A stretch of 26,100 nucleotides of DNA from IMG/VR virus record IMGVR_UViG_3300040960_002183, positions 1 to 26,100 of that record; one strand, given 5' to 3'. This document shows positions 14,730-21,591 of this stretch, one piece after another. Source of the DNA: a virus. Under the pieces are notes generated by a model. That model was not told the origin of the DNA, did not search any database, and worked only from the letters and a program-made list of their open reading frames with translations. A program made the position numbers and the translations under genes. Position 1 is the first letter of the stretch. Each line of letters starts with the position of its first letter.

Positions 14730-15836
14730 TTAACACAAAGACTGAGTTCCGTCAATCCAGTTGTGGAAGGTGGTGGTGTACCAATGACCATAGGTAGGTG
14801 TATCGTCATTGATGAGTTCAATCCTTGTCTTTGACTTGGCGTCAGTAATAAAATCGAAGAACCGCTGATCATAAGAATGAGAGCGACTCATCTCTTCCGC
14901 TGCTGACCAGAACATTGTAGCATACCGAGACCCGTTAGCGTAATGCCATAGGATGAAATTCTGTACCTCTTCCACATCTGTCACAAGCTCTTGAAGGATG
15001 GACCGTTTGGACCTTCCATCAAAGATCCATTCGCAAACTAAAGAAGTCCAGCGATAATATGTTTCCACCGAACTTGCTTCCAATGGTTCAATGAAAAGCA
15101 ACCTGTTTCCATTCAGGATAACCTTGTCATTTTGAATTGGTTTCCTAGCAAGATAGTTTTTGAAATGCAAAGTATCTGTTGGTTTCACACCAAAGATTTT
15201 TTGTATGTTTATCTTTGCCTCTTCATTAGAAGTATACTTGTCGTTATACAAGTATCCATATGAAGTAAATCCTTTATTAGGAATACCGAAGCACCATCCA
15301 TCTGGGGTAGCAATACAGCGTGTCCAATGTTGATCTGGATCTCTGTAACTATCTTGACCCAAGACTACACTATTGAGAGGATTCTTTAAGATGTTGTAGT
15401 AAGAAAAGTCTTTGGGAGTTCCTCTACAGTCGAAGACATAATCACAATCCAATTCATTACAATCTTCGACATGTTGTTCTATAAACTTACATACTTTATT
15501 CTTGATCATACACTCTCTCAGTTTATCTGGAGAGTAATGTACTGCCATGTAGTCCATAGGGAATGGATGGAAGAACTTATCCTTCTTGGTTCCCCACCCC
15601 TCATACAAAATACCAGATTTAAATGTGGCGTCGATCTCATTATTGAACCAATCAACACCAAGGATCTCATGAATGAGACCCACAAAGTTTACAAGAGACC
15701 CCTGTCCTACTTTCTCAATAGGAATCTTAGGATCATAGTAGACTTCAATCTCTACATCCTGTCCATATGTTTCTTTGAGCAAAAATAGGGCAACGACCAA
15801 TCCGCCGTTGCCCCCACCAACAATACCAATCTTCAT
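14730..15836 (-). CDS. Tryptophan-halogenase-like FAD-dependent enzyme
   Basis: The 368-residue product starts MKIGIVGGGNGGLVVALFLL, with a GxGxxG FAD loop at residues 7-12. F72-K73 (ATFKSGILYEGW) lies where flavin-dependent tryptophan halogenases carry the catalytic lysine. W181-C-F-G-I-P186 is a slightly changed form of the family's WxWxIP motif. NRLLFIEPLEASS at 244-256 matches the conserved EPLE block near the active site. Such enzymes use FADH2, oxygen and halide to chlorinate or brominate aromatic rings. The length is shorter than the usual 500 or so, so activity and substrate are open. It overlaps the 54-residue gene upstream by ATGA. A reductase must come from the host or another locus. 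Confidence 0.8.
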   Translation of the reverse strand: MKIGIVGGGNGGLVVALFLLKETYGQDVEIEVYYDPKIPIEKVGQGSLVNFVGLIHEILGVDWFNNEIDATFKSGILYEGWGTKKDKFFHPFPMDYMAVHYSPDKLRECMIKNKVCKFIEQHVEDCNELDCDYVFDCRGTPKDFSYYNILKNPLNSVVLGQDSYRDPDQHWTRCIATPDGWCFGIPNKGFTSYGYLYNDKYTSNEEAKINIQKIFGVKPTDTLHFKNYLARKPIQNDKVILNGNRLLFIEPLEASSVETYYRWTSLVCEWIFDGRSKRSILQELVTDVEEVQNFILWHYANGSRYATMFWSAAEEMSRSHSYDQRFFDFITDAKSKTRIELINDDTPTYGHWYTTTFHNWIDGTQSLC

Positions 15837-15997
15837 TGGGAATATTCATTCAGCATGTCTAGAAATCTATTGAGCATGTCATGAGCACCGTCATGCCAGT
15901 CTCCAGACTTGTCACACTGCTTACCATCATACAATTCATTTTTCATCTTATAGACTCTTGCGAGCACATCAGGTTTATTCATTCTTCCTCTAGGCAT
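15833..15997 (-). CDS. Small conserved-looking hypothetical protein, 54 residues
   Basis: An uninterrupted frame from ATG 15997 encodes MPRGRMNKPDVLARVYKMKN followed by an acidic, helical C-terminal part (DWHDGAHDMLNRFLDMLNEY). It is soluble and probably all-helical. Its stop overlaps the halogenase ATG (ATGA), and its start lies two bases after the upstream stop. This tight packing supports it as a real gene despite its size. No family is recognised. Confidence 0.65.
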   Translation of the reverse strand: MPRGRMNKPDVLARVYKMKNELYDGKQCDKSGDWHDGAHDMLNRFLDMLNEYSQ

Positions 15998-15999
15998 GA

Positions 16000-16227
16000 T
16001 TAAGGTAGGGGAATAGCAGGACCAGTAACCTTGGGCATTTCTGGCATTGCCTCATCAATCTTTCCAGGCAGTGCTTCTGTTACTGCAGCAGTGGCAGACT
16101 TGATGATCTCTTCTTTGGCACTCTCAATGAGAGCATCTTTATTAAGAAGTAGATATCCACCACCAGCAATCAAAGCGACAGAAGTCAATCCAGAAAGCAG
16201 AGCAACAACATTGATTAGTTTTTGCAT
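16000..16227 (-). CDS. Small membrane-anchored protein, 75 residues
   Basis: The start is taken as ATG 16227 (MQKLINVVALLSGLTSVALI), because an earlier in-frame codon would lie inside the upstream terminator. A hydrophobic segment of about 22 residues (6-28) is followed by a charged helix (DALIESAKEEIIKSATAAVT) and a Pro-rich tail (MPKVTGPAIPLP). This suggests an inner- or thylakoid-membrane anchor with a soluble C-terminal part. No family is recognised. It is the first gene after the peroxiredoxin terminator and no clear ribosome-binding site is visible. Confidence 0.65.
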   Translation of the reverse strand: MQKLINVVALLSGLTSVALIAGGGYLLLNKDALIESAKEEIIKSATAAVTEALPGKIDEAMPEMPKVTGPAIPLP

Positions 16228-16236
16228 CGTGCTATT

Positions 16237-16264
16237 AAAAAGGGACACCCTATATAGGTGTCCC
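16237..16264 (-). terminator. Rho-independent terminator after the peroxiredoxin gene
   Basis: An eight-base stem (GGGACACC at 16242-16249, GGTGTCCC at 16257-16264) with a seven-base loop is followed on the minus strand by TTTTTAATAG. It ends the Hli-ferredoxin-peroxiredoxin operon six bases after its last stop codon. Confidence 0.85.
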
Positions 16265-16269
16265 AAATA

Positions 16270-16815
16270 TTATTCTTCTTCGTCTTGGATTCCAAGATGT
16301 TCTTTGATACGCCTATATGCGTTCAGAGGAGTTGATTCCTCATAAGGATCTCCCACAAGATTGTGGCACATACCTTCTTCATCGAGCATCAATTCAATCT
16401 CGCCATCAACAACATATGCTGCGTAGCGCCAAGAACGATTACCAAATCCAACATTAGTCTTCTTGACAAGCATACCAATGCCATCAGCAAGTTCAGCGTT
16501 TCCGTCAGGAATCATCTCAACTTTTTTAATTTCAAGAGACTTTGCCCATGCTTCCATCACATAGTCATCATTAACACTGGTGCAATAGATAGCATCAATG
16601 CCAAGATCCTTGACGAACTTATCATAAAGATCTTCATATGCAGGAAGCATTTCGTTGGTGCATGTAGGAGTAAATGCACCAGGAAGTCCGAACAGAATTA
16701 CTTTCTTTCCAGCAAAGTAATCTGCGGTATCAACAATTTGATACCCTTCCATTTCACCGTTTTCATCGGGGATAGGGGATCCCTGAAGATGGAATCTTGC
16801 GTGAGGAATTCTCAT
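16270..16815 (-). CDS. Peroxiredoxin (Prx5/PrxII-type redoxin)
   Basis: The 181-residue product carries KKVILFGLPGAFTPTCTNEM, with the peroxidatic cysteine at C52 in PxxxTxxC form. It is followed by IDAIYCTSVNDDYVMEAWAK and NRSWRYAAYVVDG, typical of Prx5/PrxII enzymes that reduce H2O2 and alkyl hydroperoxides with thioredoxin or glutaredoxin. I start at ATG 16815 because the Hli stop is one base upstream (TGATATG); any longer frame would overlap the Hli gene completely. In an operon with Hli and ferredoxin, it should protect the photosynthetic machinery from light-driven oxidants during infection. Confidence 0.85.
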   Translation of the reverse strand: MRIPHARFHLQGSPIPDENGEMEGYQIVDTADYFAGKKVILFGLPGAFTPTCTNEMLPAYEDLYDKFVKDLGIDAIYCTSVNDDYVMEAWAKSLEIKKVEMIPDGNAELADGIGMLVKKTNVGFGNRSWRYAAYVVDGEIELMLDEEGMCHNLVGDPYEESTPLNAYRRIKEHLGIQDEEE

Positions 16816-16816
16816 A

Positions 16817-16936
16817 TCACCAAATACCAGGGATGATTTGACCAGTGGTGAAGTATGCACCAACAGCGGCAACAAAACCAATCATTGCCAGGCGAGCATT
16901 GAGGATCTCTGCCTCAGGAGTAAAGAGTTTTTTCAT
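16817..16936 (-). CDS. hli: High-light-inducible protein, short form (39 residues)
   Basis: The frame from ATG 16936 encodes MKKLFTPEAEILNARLAMIG and then a single membrane helix ending GQIIPGIW. ExxNxRxAMxGF is the chlorophyll-binding signature of Hli/SCP proteins, which bind chlorophyll and carotenoid and dissipate energy around photosystem II. At 39 residues it is among the shortest of the family, almost only the helix. It is tightly packed: one base after the upstream stop and one base before the peroxiredoxin ATG. Confidence 0.92.
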   Translation of the reverse strand: MKKLFTPEAEILNARLAMIGFVAAVGAYFTTGQIIPGIW

Positions 16937-16937
16937 T

Positions 16938-17072
16938 TTAGTATTGTGTGTAGAGTTTAGGATTCAGATAAGGACGACTAAAAACTTGACTTACAGGCAT
17001 TGTTTTTAGAATTTCTTTATCTTCTTGGGAAAGTTTTCCCCAACGAAGACGAGCAATAATATACTTAAGCAT
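16938..17072 (-). CDS. Hypothetical small protein, 44 residues
   Basis: The frame from ATG 17072 encodes MLKYIIARLRWGKLSQEDKE and ends PYLNPKLYTQY. It is basic, with an amphipathic N-terminal helix and no membrane span. Its start overlaps the upstream stop by eight bases and its stop is one base before the Hli ATG, so it belongs to the operon. No family is recognised. Confidence 0.6.
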   Translation of the reverse strand: MLKYIIARLRWGKLSQEDKEILKTMPVSQVFSRPYLNPKLYTQY

Positions 17073-17331
17073 TATATGGATGTTTTTGTTTTAATTCTGG
17101 GTTGGGTTGAGAAGGAACAACTGGGTTCCTAGTTACATTTTCAATGACAATAAAAGCATCATTCTGATAACTGACCGTGCCGAAAGGTTTTGCCCATTTG
17201 GGATTAGCACCTTCAGTCTGGTGGATGCCACTATTGGCAACTCCACCAATCTTCACACGAATTTCATCATTCGCATCCCAGTTTAATTCTTGAAGAGCAA
17301 CTCCGAGTTGCCCAAGCATGTTAGCACTCAT
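17065..17331 (-). CDS. Hypothetical protein, 88 residues, in the photosynthesis operon
   Basis: The soluble, beta-rich product starts [20 protein letters not shown] and has no membrane span, signal peptide or known motif. Both ends overlap neighbours: ATGA with the 38-residue membrane peptide upstream, and eight bases with the 44-residue gene downstream. I do not recognise it. Its place among Hli, ferredoxin and peroxiredoxin genes suggests a photosynthesis or redox accessory role, by context only. Confidence 0.7.
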   Translation of the reverse strand: MSANMLGQLGVALQELNWDANDEIRVKIGGVANSGIHQTEGANPKWAKPFGTVSYQNDAFIVIENVTRNPVVPSQPNPELKQKHPYNA

Positions 17332-17444
17332 GGAAAGAAAATAATACTAAGGGTAAATACAACAAAAATGATAACTGTAAATATCATTAAACCTACACCT
17401 GCCCAGGGAACCCAGTCGGGCATAGGTTCATTATTGTGTTTCAC
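17328..17444 (-). CDS. 38-residue single-span membrane peptide
   Basis: A GTG start at 17444 overlaps the ferredoxin stop as GTGA. The frame encodes [20 protein letters not shown] followed by a strongly hydrophobic run ([17 protein letters not shown]) and ends by overlapping the next ATG as ATGA. Overlap at both ends in a continuous operon supports a real gene. The shape, a short polar N-terminus with WVPW and one helix, is like small photosystem or cytochrome b6f subunits, but I cannot match it to any named one. Confidence 0.6.
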   Translation of the reverse strand: MKHNNEPMPDWVPWAGVGLMIFTVIIFVVFTLSIIFFP

Positions 17445-17734
17445 AGATTCTCTTCTTGCTCAGTTAGAATCACACAATCGCTAGTGGGGTATGCGACACA
17501 GGTGAGTACCCAACCTTCTTCAAGTTGTTCATCATCCAGGAACGACTGTTCCTCATTATCTACGGTGCCAGAGATGAGTTTCCCTGCACAAGCACTACAA
17601 GCGCCTGCTTTGCACGATGAAGGGAGATCAACACCAGCTTCTTCTGCTGCTTCAAGAATGTACTGATCGTCTGCACATTCAATTTTAGTTTCAGTGCCAT
17701 CGGGGGATTGAAGGGTGACGCTGTAGATAGACAT
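17441..17734 (-). CDS. petF: Plant-type [2Fe-2S] ferredoxin
   Basis: The 97-residue product has cluster ligands C41, C46, C49 and C79 in the exact plant-type spacing ([15 protein letters not shown] and [11 protein letters not shown]). It carries electrons from photosystem I to acceptors such as ferredoxin-NADP reductase, thioredoxin reductase or bilin reductases. The start is the ATG at 17734, overlapping the 28-residue peptide stop as TAATG. It is acidic, as expected for partner docking. It could feed host or phage reductive enzymes when host ferredoxin falls. Confidence 0.95.
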   Translation of the reverse strand: MSIYSVTLQSPDGTETKIECADDQYILEAAEEAGVDLPSSCKAGACSACAGKLISGTVDNEEQSFLDDEQLEEGWVLTCVAYPTSDCVILTEQEENL

Positions 17735-17820
17735 TAATAGGTCTCGCAAAGTTTTTCAACAGATGCTGCCAGGAGAATGAACCAGGCAACGGATACCATT
17801 GTAAAGAAAATCTGTGTCAT
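17734..17820 (-). CDS. 28-residue single-span membrane peptide
   Basis: The frame from ATG 17820 encodes [20 protein letters not shown] plus VEKLCETY, one hydrophobic helix with a short charged end. A good ribosome-binding site (AGAGGG, about eight bases upstream) and the TAATG overlap with ferredoxin support translation. It is about the length of PetN or PsbT-type subunits but its sequence does not match those I know. Confidence 0.6.
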   Translation of the reverse strand: MTQIFFTMVSVAWFILLAASVEKLCETY

Positions 17821-17834
17821 TGTCAAACCCTCTG

Positions 17835-18038
17835 TCAGAAAATCCCAAAAAAGAGTTTGCCAGTGGCAAGGTAAGATGCAGCACCAAAGATGATACCCAT
17901 CATTGCCCAACGACCATTATACATCTCCGTGGTCTGCATGGGGGTGAGCAATCCCTTACGGTTGTACTCTTGATAAACCATTTCGGGCTCCTTAGCCCAC
18001 ATGTTCATCTGACCTTGTTCGTTAGTTGTTACTGTCAT
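17835..18038 (-). CDS. hli: High-light-inducible protein, 67 residues
   Basis: The C-terminal half has EMYNGRWAMMGIIFGAASYL, the ExxNGRxAMxG chlorophyll-binding helix of Hli/SCP proteins, ending GKLFFGIF. The N-terminal 35 residues are polar (MTVTTNEQGQMNMWAKEPEM). Such proteins protect photosystem II and chlorophyll under light stress. It is the first gene of the operon, with a sigma70-like promoter immediately upstream. The ATG has no strong ribosome-binding site. Confidence 0.93.
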   Translation of the reverse strand: MTVTTNEQGQMNMWAKEPEMVYQEYNRKGLLTPMQTTEMYNGRWAMMGIIFGAASYLATGKLFFGIF

Positions 18039-18061
18039 TATTAAGAATTGTTACTAACGAT

Positions 18062-18090
18062 ATTATATAGCAAAAATAAAGAGGGGTCAA
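18062..18090 (-). promoter_or_regulatory. Sigma70-type promoter of the Hli-ferredoxin operon
   Basis: The minus strand reads TTGACC (18090-18085), 17 bases, TATAAT (18067-18062), a near-consensus housekeeping promoter. The transcript would begin near 18054, giving a leader of about 16 bases. The -35 box lies inside the terminator stem-loop of the preceding gene. Confidence 0.7.
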
Positions 18091-18097
18091 GCCCCTC
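18071..18097 (-). terminator. Terminator overlapping the Hli promoter
   Basis: A six-base stem (GAGGGG 18081-18086, CCCCTC 18092-18097) with a five-base loop is followed on the minus strand by TTTATTTTTG. It lies 22 bases after the stop of the 68-residue gene. Confidence 0.75.
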
Positions 18098-18118
18098 TCG
18101 TTAATGTATCCTGACAAA

Positions 18119-18325
18119 CTAATTATCAAGATCTGAAATAATACGCTCACACTCTTTCAAGTTTTGCTTGCAGAATGCATGAACATAACTGTTCGCATCT
18201 GTGCTCATAGTATAGTGAGCGTGAGTATGTACCAGTTCAATCACCGCTAAGAACCCAACACACAGGGCTACGAAGTGGCATATAGGACTTGTGGCACAGC
18301 ATGTCAGGTTTTTTTTCCAGTTCAT
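18119..18325 (-). CDS. Small membrane protein, 68 residues, putative
   Basis: The product starts MNWKKNLTCCATSPICHFVA, with a hydrophobic span near residues 16-34, then a His-rich stretch (VHTHAHY) and a helical tail with two cysteines. No family is recognised. Its ATG directly follows the T-run of the upstream terminator, leaving no room for a ribosome-binding site, so an internal start (ATG at 18208, giving only the soluble tail) is possible. Confidence 0.45.
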   Translation of the reverse strand: MNWKKNLTCCATSPICHFVALCVGFLAVIELVHTHAHYTMSTDANSYVHAFCKQNLKECERIISDLDN

Positions 18326-18348
18326 AAAAAAAGGGGACCGAAGTCCCC
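18326..18348 (-). terminator. Terminator with cUUCGg tetraloop
   Basis: The minus strand reads GGGGAC-TTCG-GTCCCC (18348-18333) then seven T (18332-18326). It closes the small beta-barrel-like gene 13 bases after its stop. Stem and loop are the same design as the psbA terminator. Confidence 0.9.
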
Positions 18349-18361
18349 AGATTCAGTTAGA

Positions 18362-18733
18362 TCAGAAGGCAAACTTCAGACCAGCCTTGGTGCCGTAAGA
18401 ACGATCAACACCAGCAACACCACTGCCCAGGAAGGAAACTTCGCCGTAAGCAGACAGTTGCTCGGTCAGACCAGCAGACAGACCTGCCTTACCAGAGGGA
18501 ACGGTGTCGGAAGCACCAGCGTCGGGAGCGATAATGGTAGCGCCACCTTGGACATACCAGGAAGCGGACTCACCCAGAGCACCTTCGTAACCGATATGAG
18601 TATCGATATTCGTGCCAGTGTAGTTGCTACCAGTGAAACCAGAGTTGGCTTCGACATTCACATAAGGACCTGCCATAGCAGCGCCAGCGAAAAGGGGAGC
18701 AGCAGCCAGAGCTGCGATAGTGGACTTAAGCAT
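18362..18733 (-). CDS. Secreted outer-membrane beta-barrel-like protein, 123 residues
   Basis: The product has a clear signal peptide (MLKSTIAALAAAPLFAGAAM, cleavage after residue 21). A roughly 100-residue mature part follows, built of alternating polar and hydrophobic strands (GPYVNVEANSGFTGSNYTG, THIGYEGALGESASWYVQGG, LSAYGEVSFLGSGVAG). It ends in an aromatic residue (KAGLKFAF), the usual outer-membrane insertion signal. It would make a small barrel or periplasmic beta-sandwich. GAGG about nine bases before the ATG is the ribosome-binding site. It has its own late promoter, long leader and terminator, so it is a single-gene unit. Its role is unknown; altering the host envelope is a guess. 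Confidence 0.65.
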   Translation of the reverse strand: MLKSTIAALAAAPLFAGAAMAGPYVNVEANSGFTGSNYTGTNIDTHIGYEGALGESASWYVQGGATIIAPDAGASDTVPSGKAGLSAGLTEQLSAYGEVSFLGSGVAGVDRSYGTKAGLKFAF

Positions 18734-18888
18734 TTGAAAAAACCTCGTTAAAATTTACTTGCGGAATGGTTACCCGCAGATGATGGATCGGATTCGACTT
18801 CCCGATCGCATTTAAAGATTATAGCACAGAATGGAGCGCGAGTAGTTGAGGCGGTCATTCCATGAACTGTCACATGTGACAGTTGTAA
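18734..18888 (-). promoter_or_regulatory. Structured leader of the beta-barrel-like gene
   Basis: This 155-base non-coding stretch contains a perfect 20-bp palindrome at 18865-18884 (AACTGTCACA/TGTGACAGTT). It also holds a GATCGG/CCGATC hairpin with a ten-base loop (18786-18807) and a TGCGG/CCGCA hairpin (about 18761-18780). The two inner stems may suggest a tRNA, but no tRNA fits. Transcribed from the late box next to it, the palindrome would be at the extreme 5' end of the RNA. Confidence 0.5.
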
Positions 18889-18896
18889 TATTTATA
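18889..18896 (-). promoter_or_regulatory. T4 late promoter, perfect box (TATAAATA)
   Basis: The minus strand reads TATAAATA, identical to the T4 late consensus. It lies a few bases past the end of the glycan operon and about 155 bases before the 18733 ATG. Confidence 0.7.
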
Positions 18897-18900
18897 CACA

Positions 18901-19692
18901 TTACTTCCCTTCAAAACCAGGGGGTAACCGACCAAGGTAGGGATTGAGATCAAAGAATTGATTCCAGTCCTCAACCATATTGGCATCATTACGCCAGAAG
19001 TTCCAAAGGGCATCATGACATTGCCGATGAAAAACATCAATGTGAATGTCATGAATGTCTGACCCAAGTGCAATCTTGTACATAAAGATTGGCATTGCAT
19101 AAGTCAGACCACTATTGTAGATGAGATCATCTGCAACAGCGCGTGGTTTAATTCTACTATCTAATTTGTACTTCCCGTTCTTTGTGTAAAGATCAAGAAG
19201 TTTGTGTGCGTATCTGCGATTAATGACATAGGCAGCTGTTGAAAAGTCATTCACGAAGCGATAGTGCATCTGCATGACAGGAACCGCAGGGTTGATAATT
19301 GCGATTTGAAGAATGTCCCATGCTACAGGAGCATGGCGAAAGAAATCTTTCCAAGAGAATGGCCAGTGCTTGACCACCTCAAGATCACAATCATCCTCCA
19401 TCATTATAGCATATTCATCAGTGGAAGTTTCCAACCAATGTTGAATTGCTTTGAGGTGAGAAGTTACACAACCAATCTCACCCGATGACATATTGTCTGG
19501 ATACTTACCAGCAATAATATCACTCAGGTCATCATGACGACCATCGTAGGCAGAGATCCTAGTATGCTTTTCAATTTCCCAATAAGCAAATTGATCCTCC
19601 ATAAACTTACGACGATCTTCTTTATCGTCTAAGTTTAACCAATAGATGTGAGGAAGGTCTTTTAGTTTGCTCGCTGATTTATTTTTGTCCAT
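18901..19692 (-). CDS. Glycosyltransferase family 25 (LPS-type) enzyme
   Basis: The 263-residue product shows the GT25 pattern: PHIYWLNLDDKEDRRKFME near residue 14, SSGEIGCVTSHLKAIQHW at 69-86, and the acidic YAIMMEDDCD with E99-D-D101. GT25 enzymes add galactose or similar sugars in LPS or collagen-like glycans. The ATG at 19692 is preferred to a TTG three codons earlier; it overlaps the upstream gene by 14 bases. It is the last gene of the glycan operon. Confidence 0.8.
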   Translation of the reverse strand: MDKNKSASKLKDLPHIYWLNLDDKEDRRKFMEDQFAYWEIEKHTRISAYDGRHDDLSDIIAGKYPDNMSSGEIGCVTSHLKAIQHWLETSTDEYAIMMEDDCDLEVVKHWPFSWKDFFRHAPVAWDILQIAIINPAVPVMQMHYRFVNDFSTAAYVINRRYAHKLLDLYTKNGKYKLDSRIKPRAVADDLIYNSGLTYAMPIFMYKIALGSDIHDIHIDVFHRQCHDALWNFWRNDANMVEDWNQFFDLNPYLGRLPPGFEGK

Positions 19693-20632
19693 GCTTTGCA
19701 ATCACTTCATTCACATTGGGCAGGTAGTGTTTCTGGAGTACATTGCTCCAGTCAAACTCTTTAGCATACTCAAGGATCTCGTTACGATGGGCAACAGAGT
19801 ATTCCCTGTTCTTGATTATAGCATACTCTACATATTCCACATCATCAATCTTAGACTCAGGAATTACTGTAATAAACTCACGATCAAGATCCAGGTTTGC
19901 TGTAGCAAACTCACTGACCACCACACCGAGACCAGCAGCAAATGCTTCCATGATAACCAGAGAGTGTGCTTCACCGTCAGACAGGAGCACAAGGTTACCA
20001 TAGTCAGTCAAATAGTCATGGAGATATTCTTTCTTCCATTCACCGAGATAATTCTTGTTAGCATTGAACCTCTTGTCTGCAATGTTACCAGCAAAGAACA
20101 GACTGTCGATGGACTGGAACTTATGCTGACGCTTACGGTAGTCTACCTTTGCAAGATAGATGCTACGGTCAGGAAACTCTGGTGTGTCTGTAGTACGGAA
20201 GAGATCTAGGTTGACACCATTAGGAACGATGGCAAGTTTCTCCTCAGGGATATCACCAAAGAACTGATATGCTTTCTTAATACCCTCAGACAGACAGAAA
20301 ACATTCGGTCTCGTCTTTTGGAAGTGACCGAAGATCTGCCCATACCCATTCATCTTGTCTGGACGCTCGATGTAGGCAAAGTGGGTGGTACACGCACAAG
20401 GATATTGAACAAAAGGATAGAGGACAATCCAGTCATCATAATGAATGTGGACAAAATCAGGGCGATACGCATTGATTCTTTTGATGATCTCTCTTGGATC
20501 TCCAACATTGATGATGTCAACTTCATGACCAAGTTTCTCCAGAGTAAGTTTATAATCCCAGATCAAACTCTCCACTGCCCCCCATCCTACTGGAGGGATT
20601 GGAGTGTTTGGACCGATGATAGAGAATCTCAT
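19679..20632 (-). CDS. GT4-type glycosyltransferase (GT-B fold)
   Basis: The 317-residue product has an N-terminal glycine loop in MRFSIIGPNTPIPPVGWGAV and an acceptor-side VHIHYDD. The GT4 EX7E donor motif is E221-AHSLVIM-E229, followed by AFAAGLGVVVSE. It is clearly related to the next gene upstream (shared GWGAVExLIWDY start and PESKI block), so the two came from a duplication. The start overlaps the upstream stop (ATGA). The donor sugar is unknown. Confidence 0.85.
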   Translation of the reverse strand: MRFSIIGPNTPIPPVGWGAVESLIWDYKLTLEKLGHEVDIINVGDPREIIKRINAYRPDFVHIHYDDWIVLYPFVQYPCACTTHFAYIERPDKMNGYGQIFGHFQKTRPNVFCLSEGIKKAYQFFGDIPEEKLAIVPNGVNLDLFRTTDTPEFPDRSIYLAKVDYRKRQHKFQSIDSLFFAGNIADKRFNANKNYLGEWKKEYLHDYLTDYGNLVLLSDGEAHSLVIMEAFAAGLGVVVSEFATANLDLDREFITVIPESKIDDVEYVEYAIIKNREYSVAHRNEILEYAKEFDWSNVLQKHYLPNVNEVIAKHGQK

Positions 20633-21591
20633 AGTAACGATTGCAACTTCGGAATGTATTCATAAGCAAGAATGTTTTCAAGACCGAATTCGTTAATGCC
20701 GTATTCTCTGATCTCTTTCCTGTATTGCTTAGATACTTTTTTATTGTTCTCGATTACTTCAAGAACATGTTCAAGGTTATTTATTTTGCTCTCTGGAATG
20801 ACATCAATCCAAGGTTTAGATGTGTCAAGCTCTGGAGTGATTGCTTCTGAGCAAACAATACCCAGACCACAGATCAATCCTTCCTTAATAACAAGAGGTG
20901 TAGTGTTCTCAACCTCACTCAACAATGCCATGTTGGAATAGCATGTGATGTATTCGTTGAGTTTCTCTCTGATAACCTCACCCTTATAGTTTGGATTATT
21001 CTTAGAGAACTTACCACCAAACTCCATACGGCCCATGAAGTCAACGCTGTCAATGTTCTCAAGGAGATACTGACGCTTGCGGTCTACAATCTGAGAGAAG
21101 CATAGAGTTCTATCAAAACTAGCAAACTCATCAAACTTGTATGGGTAAGGACGAACACCAAGTTTACTCATCCAAACACGATTAGGATTAGCACCAAGAC
21201 CAATCCAAGTGTCTGCATCTTTTTGAGAGGAACAGAAGATATGATGCTTTCTATTAGCAGCAATCTTCTGAGCAATTGGTCCGTAGTTATCTCTACCCCA
21301 CATGTGTGGAGTATTAACATATGGATAATGACTTGAGACGATTAGAGCTCCGCATAGAGGAGCCAGGTCATCAATGATGTCATTGAAAACATCATAATGA
21401 AGGTGAACAATGTCATACTTTCCGTAAGCAACTTCAAATTTGATTAGTTCTCTGTCAGGTGTGTTGATAATTTCAACACGATGACCGAGTTCTCTAAGGA
21501 TTACAGTGTAATCCCAGATCAACATCTCTACAGCACCCCAACCTTCTGGTGGAATCTGCATGATGCCAGGACCAATCAGAGCAATTTTCAT
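20629..21591 (-). CDS. GT4-type glycosyltransferase, diverged paralogue
   Basis: The 320-residue product shares MKIALIGPGI...GWGAVEMLIWDY and VHLHYD with its neighbour. Its donor motif is stretched: E228-NTTPLVIK-E237 has eight residues between the glutamates instead of seven, so donor binding may differ or activity may be weakened. ATGA overlaps at both ends keep it in the operon. Confidence 0.8.
   Translation of the reverse strand: MKIALIGPGIMQIPPEGWGAVEMLIWDYTVILRELGHRVEIINTPDRELIKFEVAYGKYDIVHLHYDVFNDIIDDLAPLCGALIVSSHYPYVNTPHMWGRDNYGPIAQKIAANRKHHIFCSSQKDADTWIGLGANPNRVWMSKLGVRPYPYKFDEFASFDRTLCFSQIVDRKRQYLLENIDSVDFMGRMEFGGKFSKNNPNYKGEVIREKLNEYITCYSNMALLSEVENTTPLVIKEGLICGLGIVCSEAITPELDTSKPWIDVIPESKINNLEHVLEVIENNKKVSKQYRKEIREYGINEFGLENILAYEYIPKLQSLL

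Noticed and set aside
16250-16256. TATATA in the terminator loop as a promoter for the 75-residue gene
   Set aside because: It is part of the hairpin loop, with no -35 partner. It is too weak to call.
18755-18815. tRNA-like pair of hairpins
   Set aside because: The stems and loops do not fit tRNA geometry: a ten-base loop replaces the T-loop, and there is no acceptor stem or anticodon arm. It is kept as leader structure.
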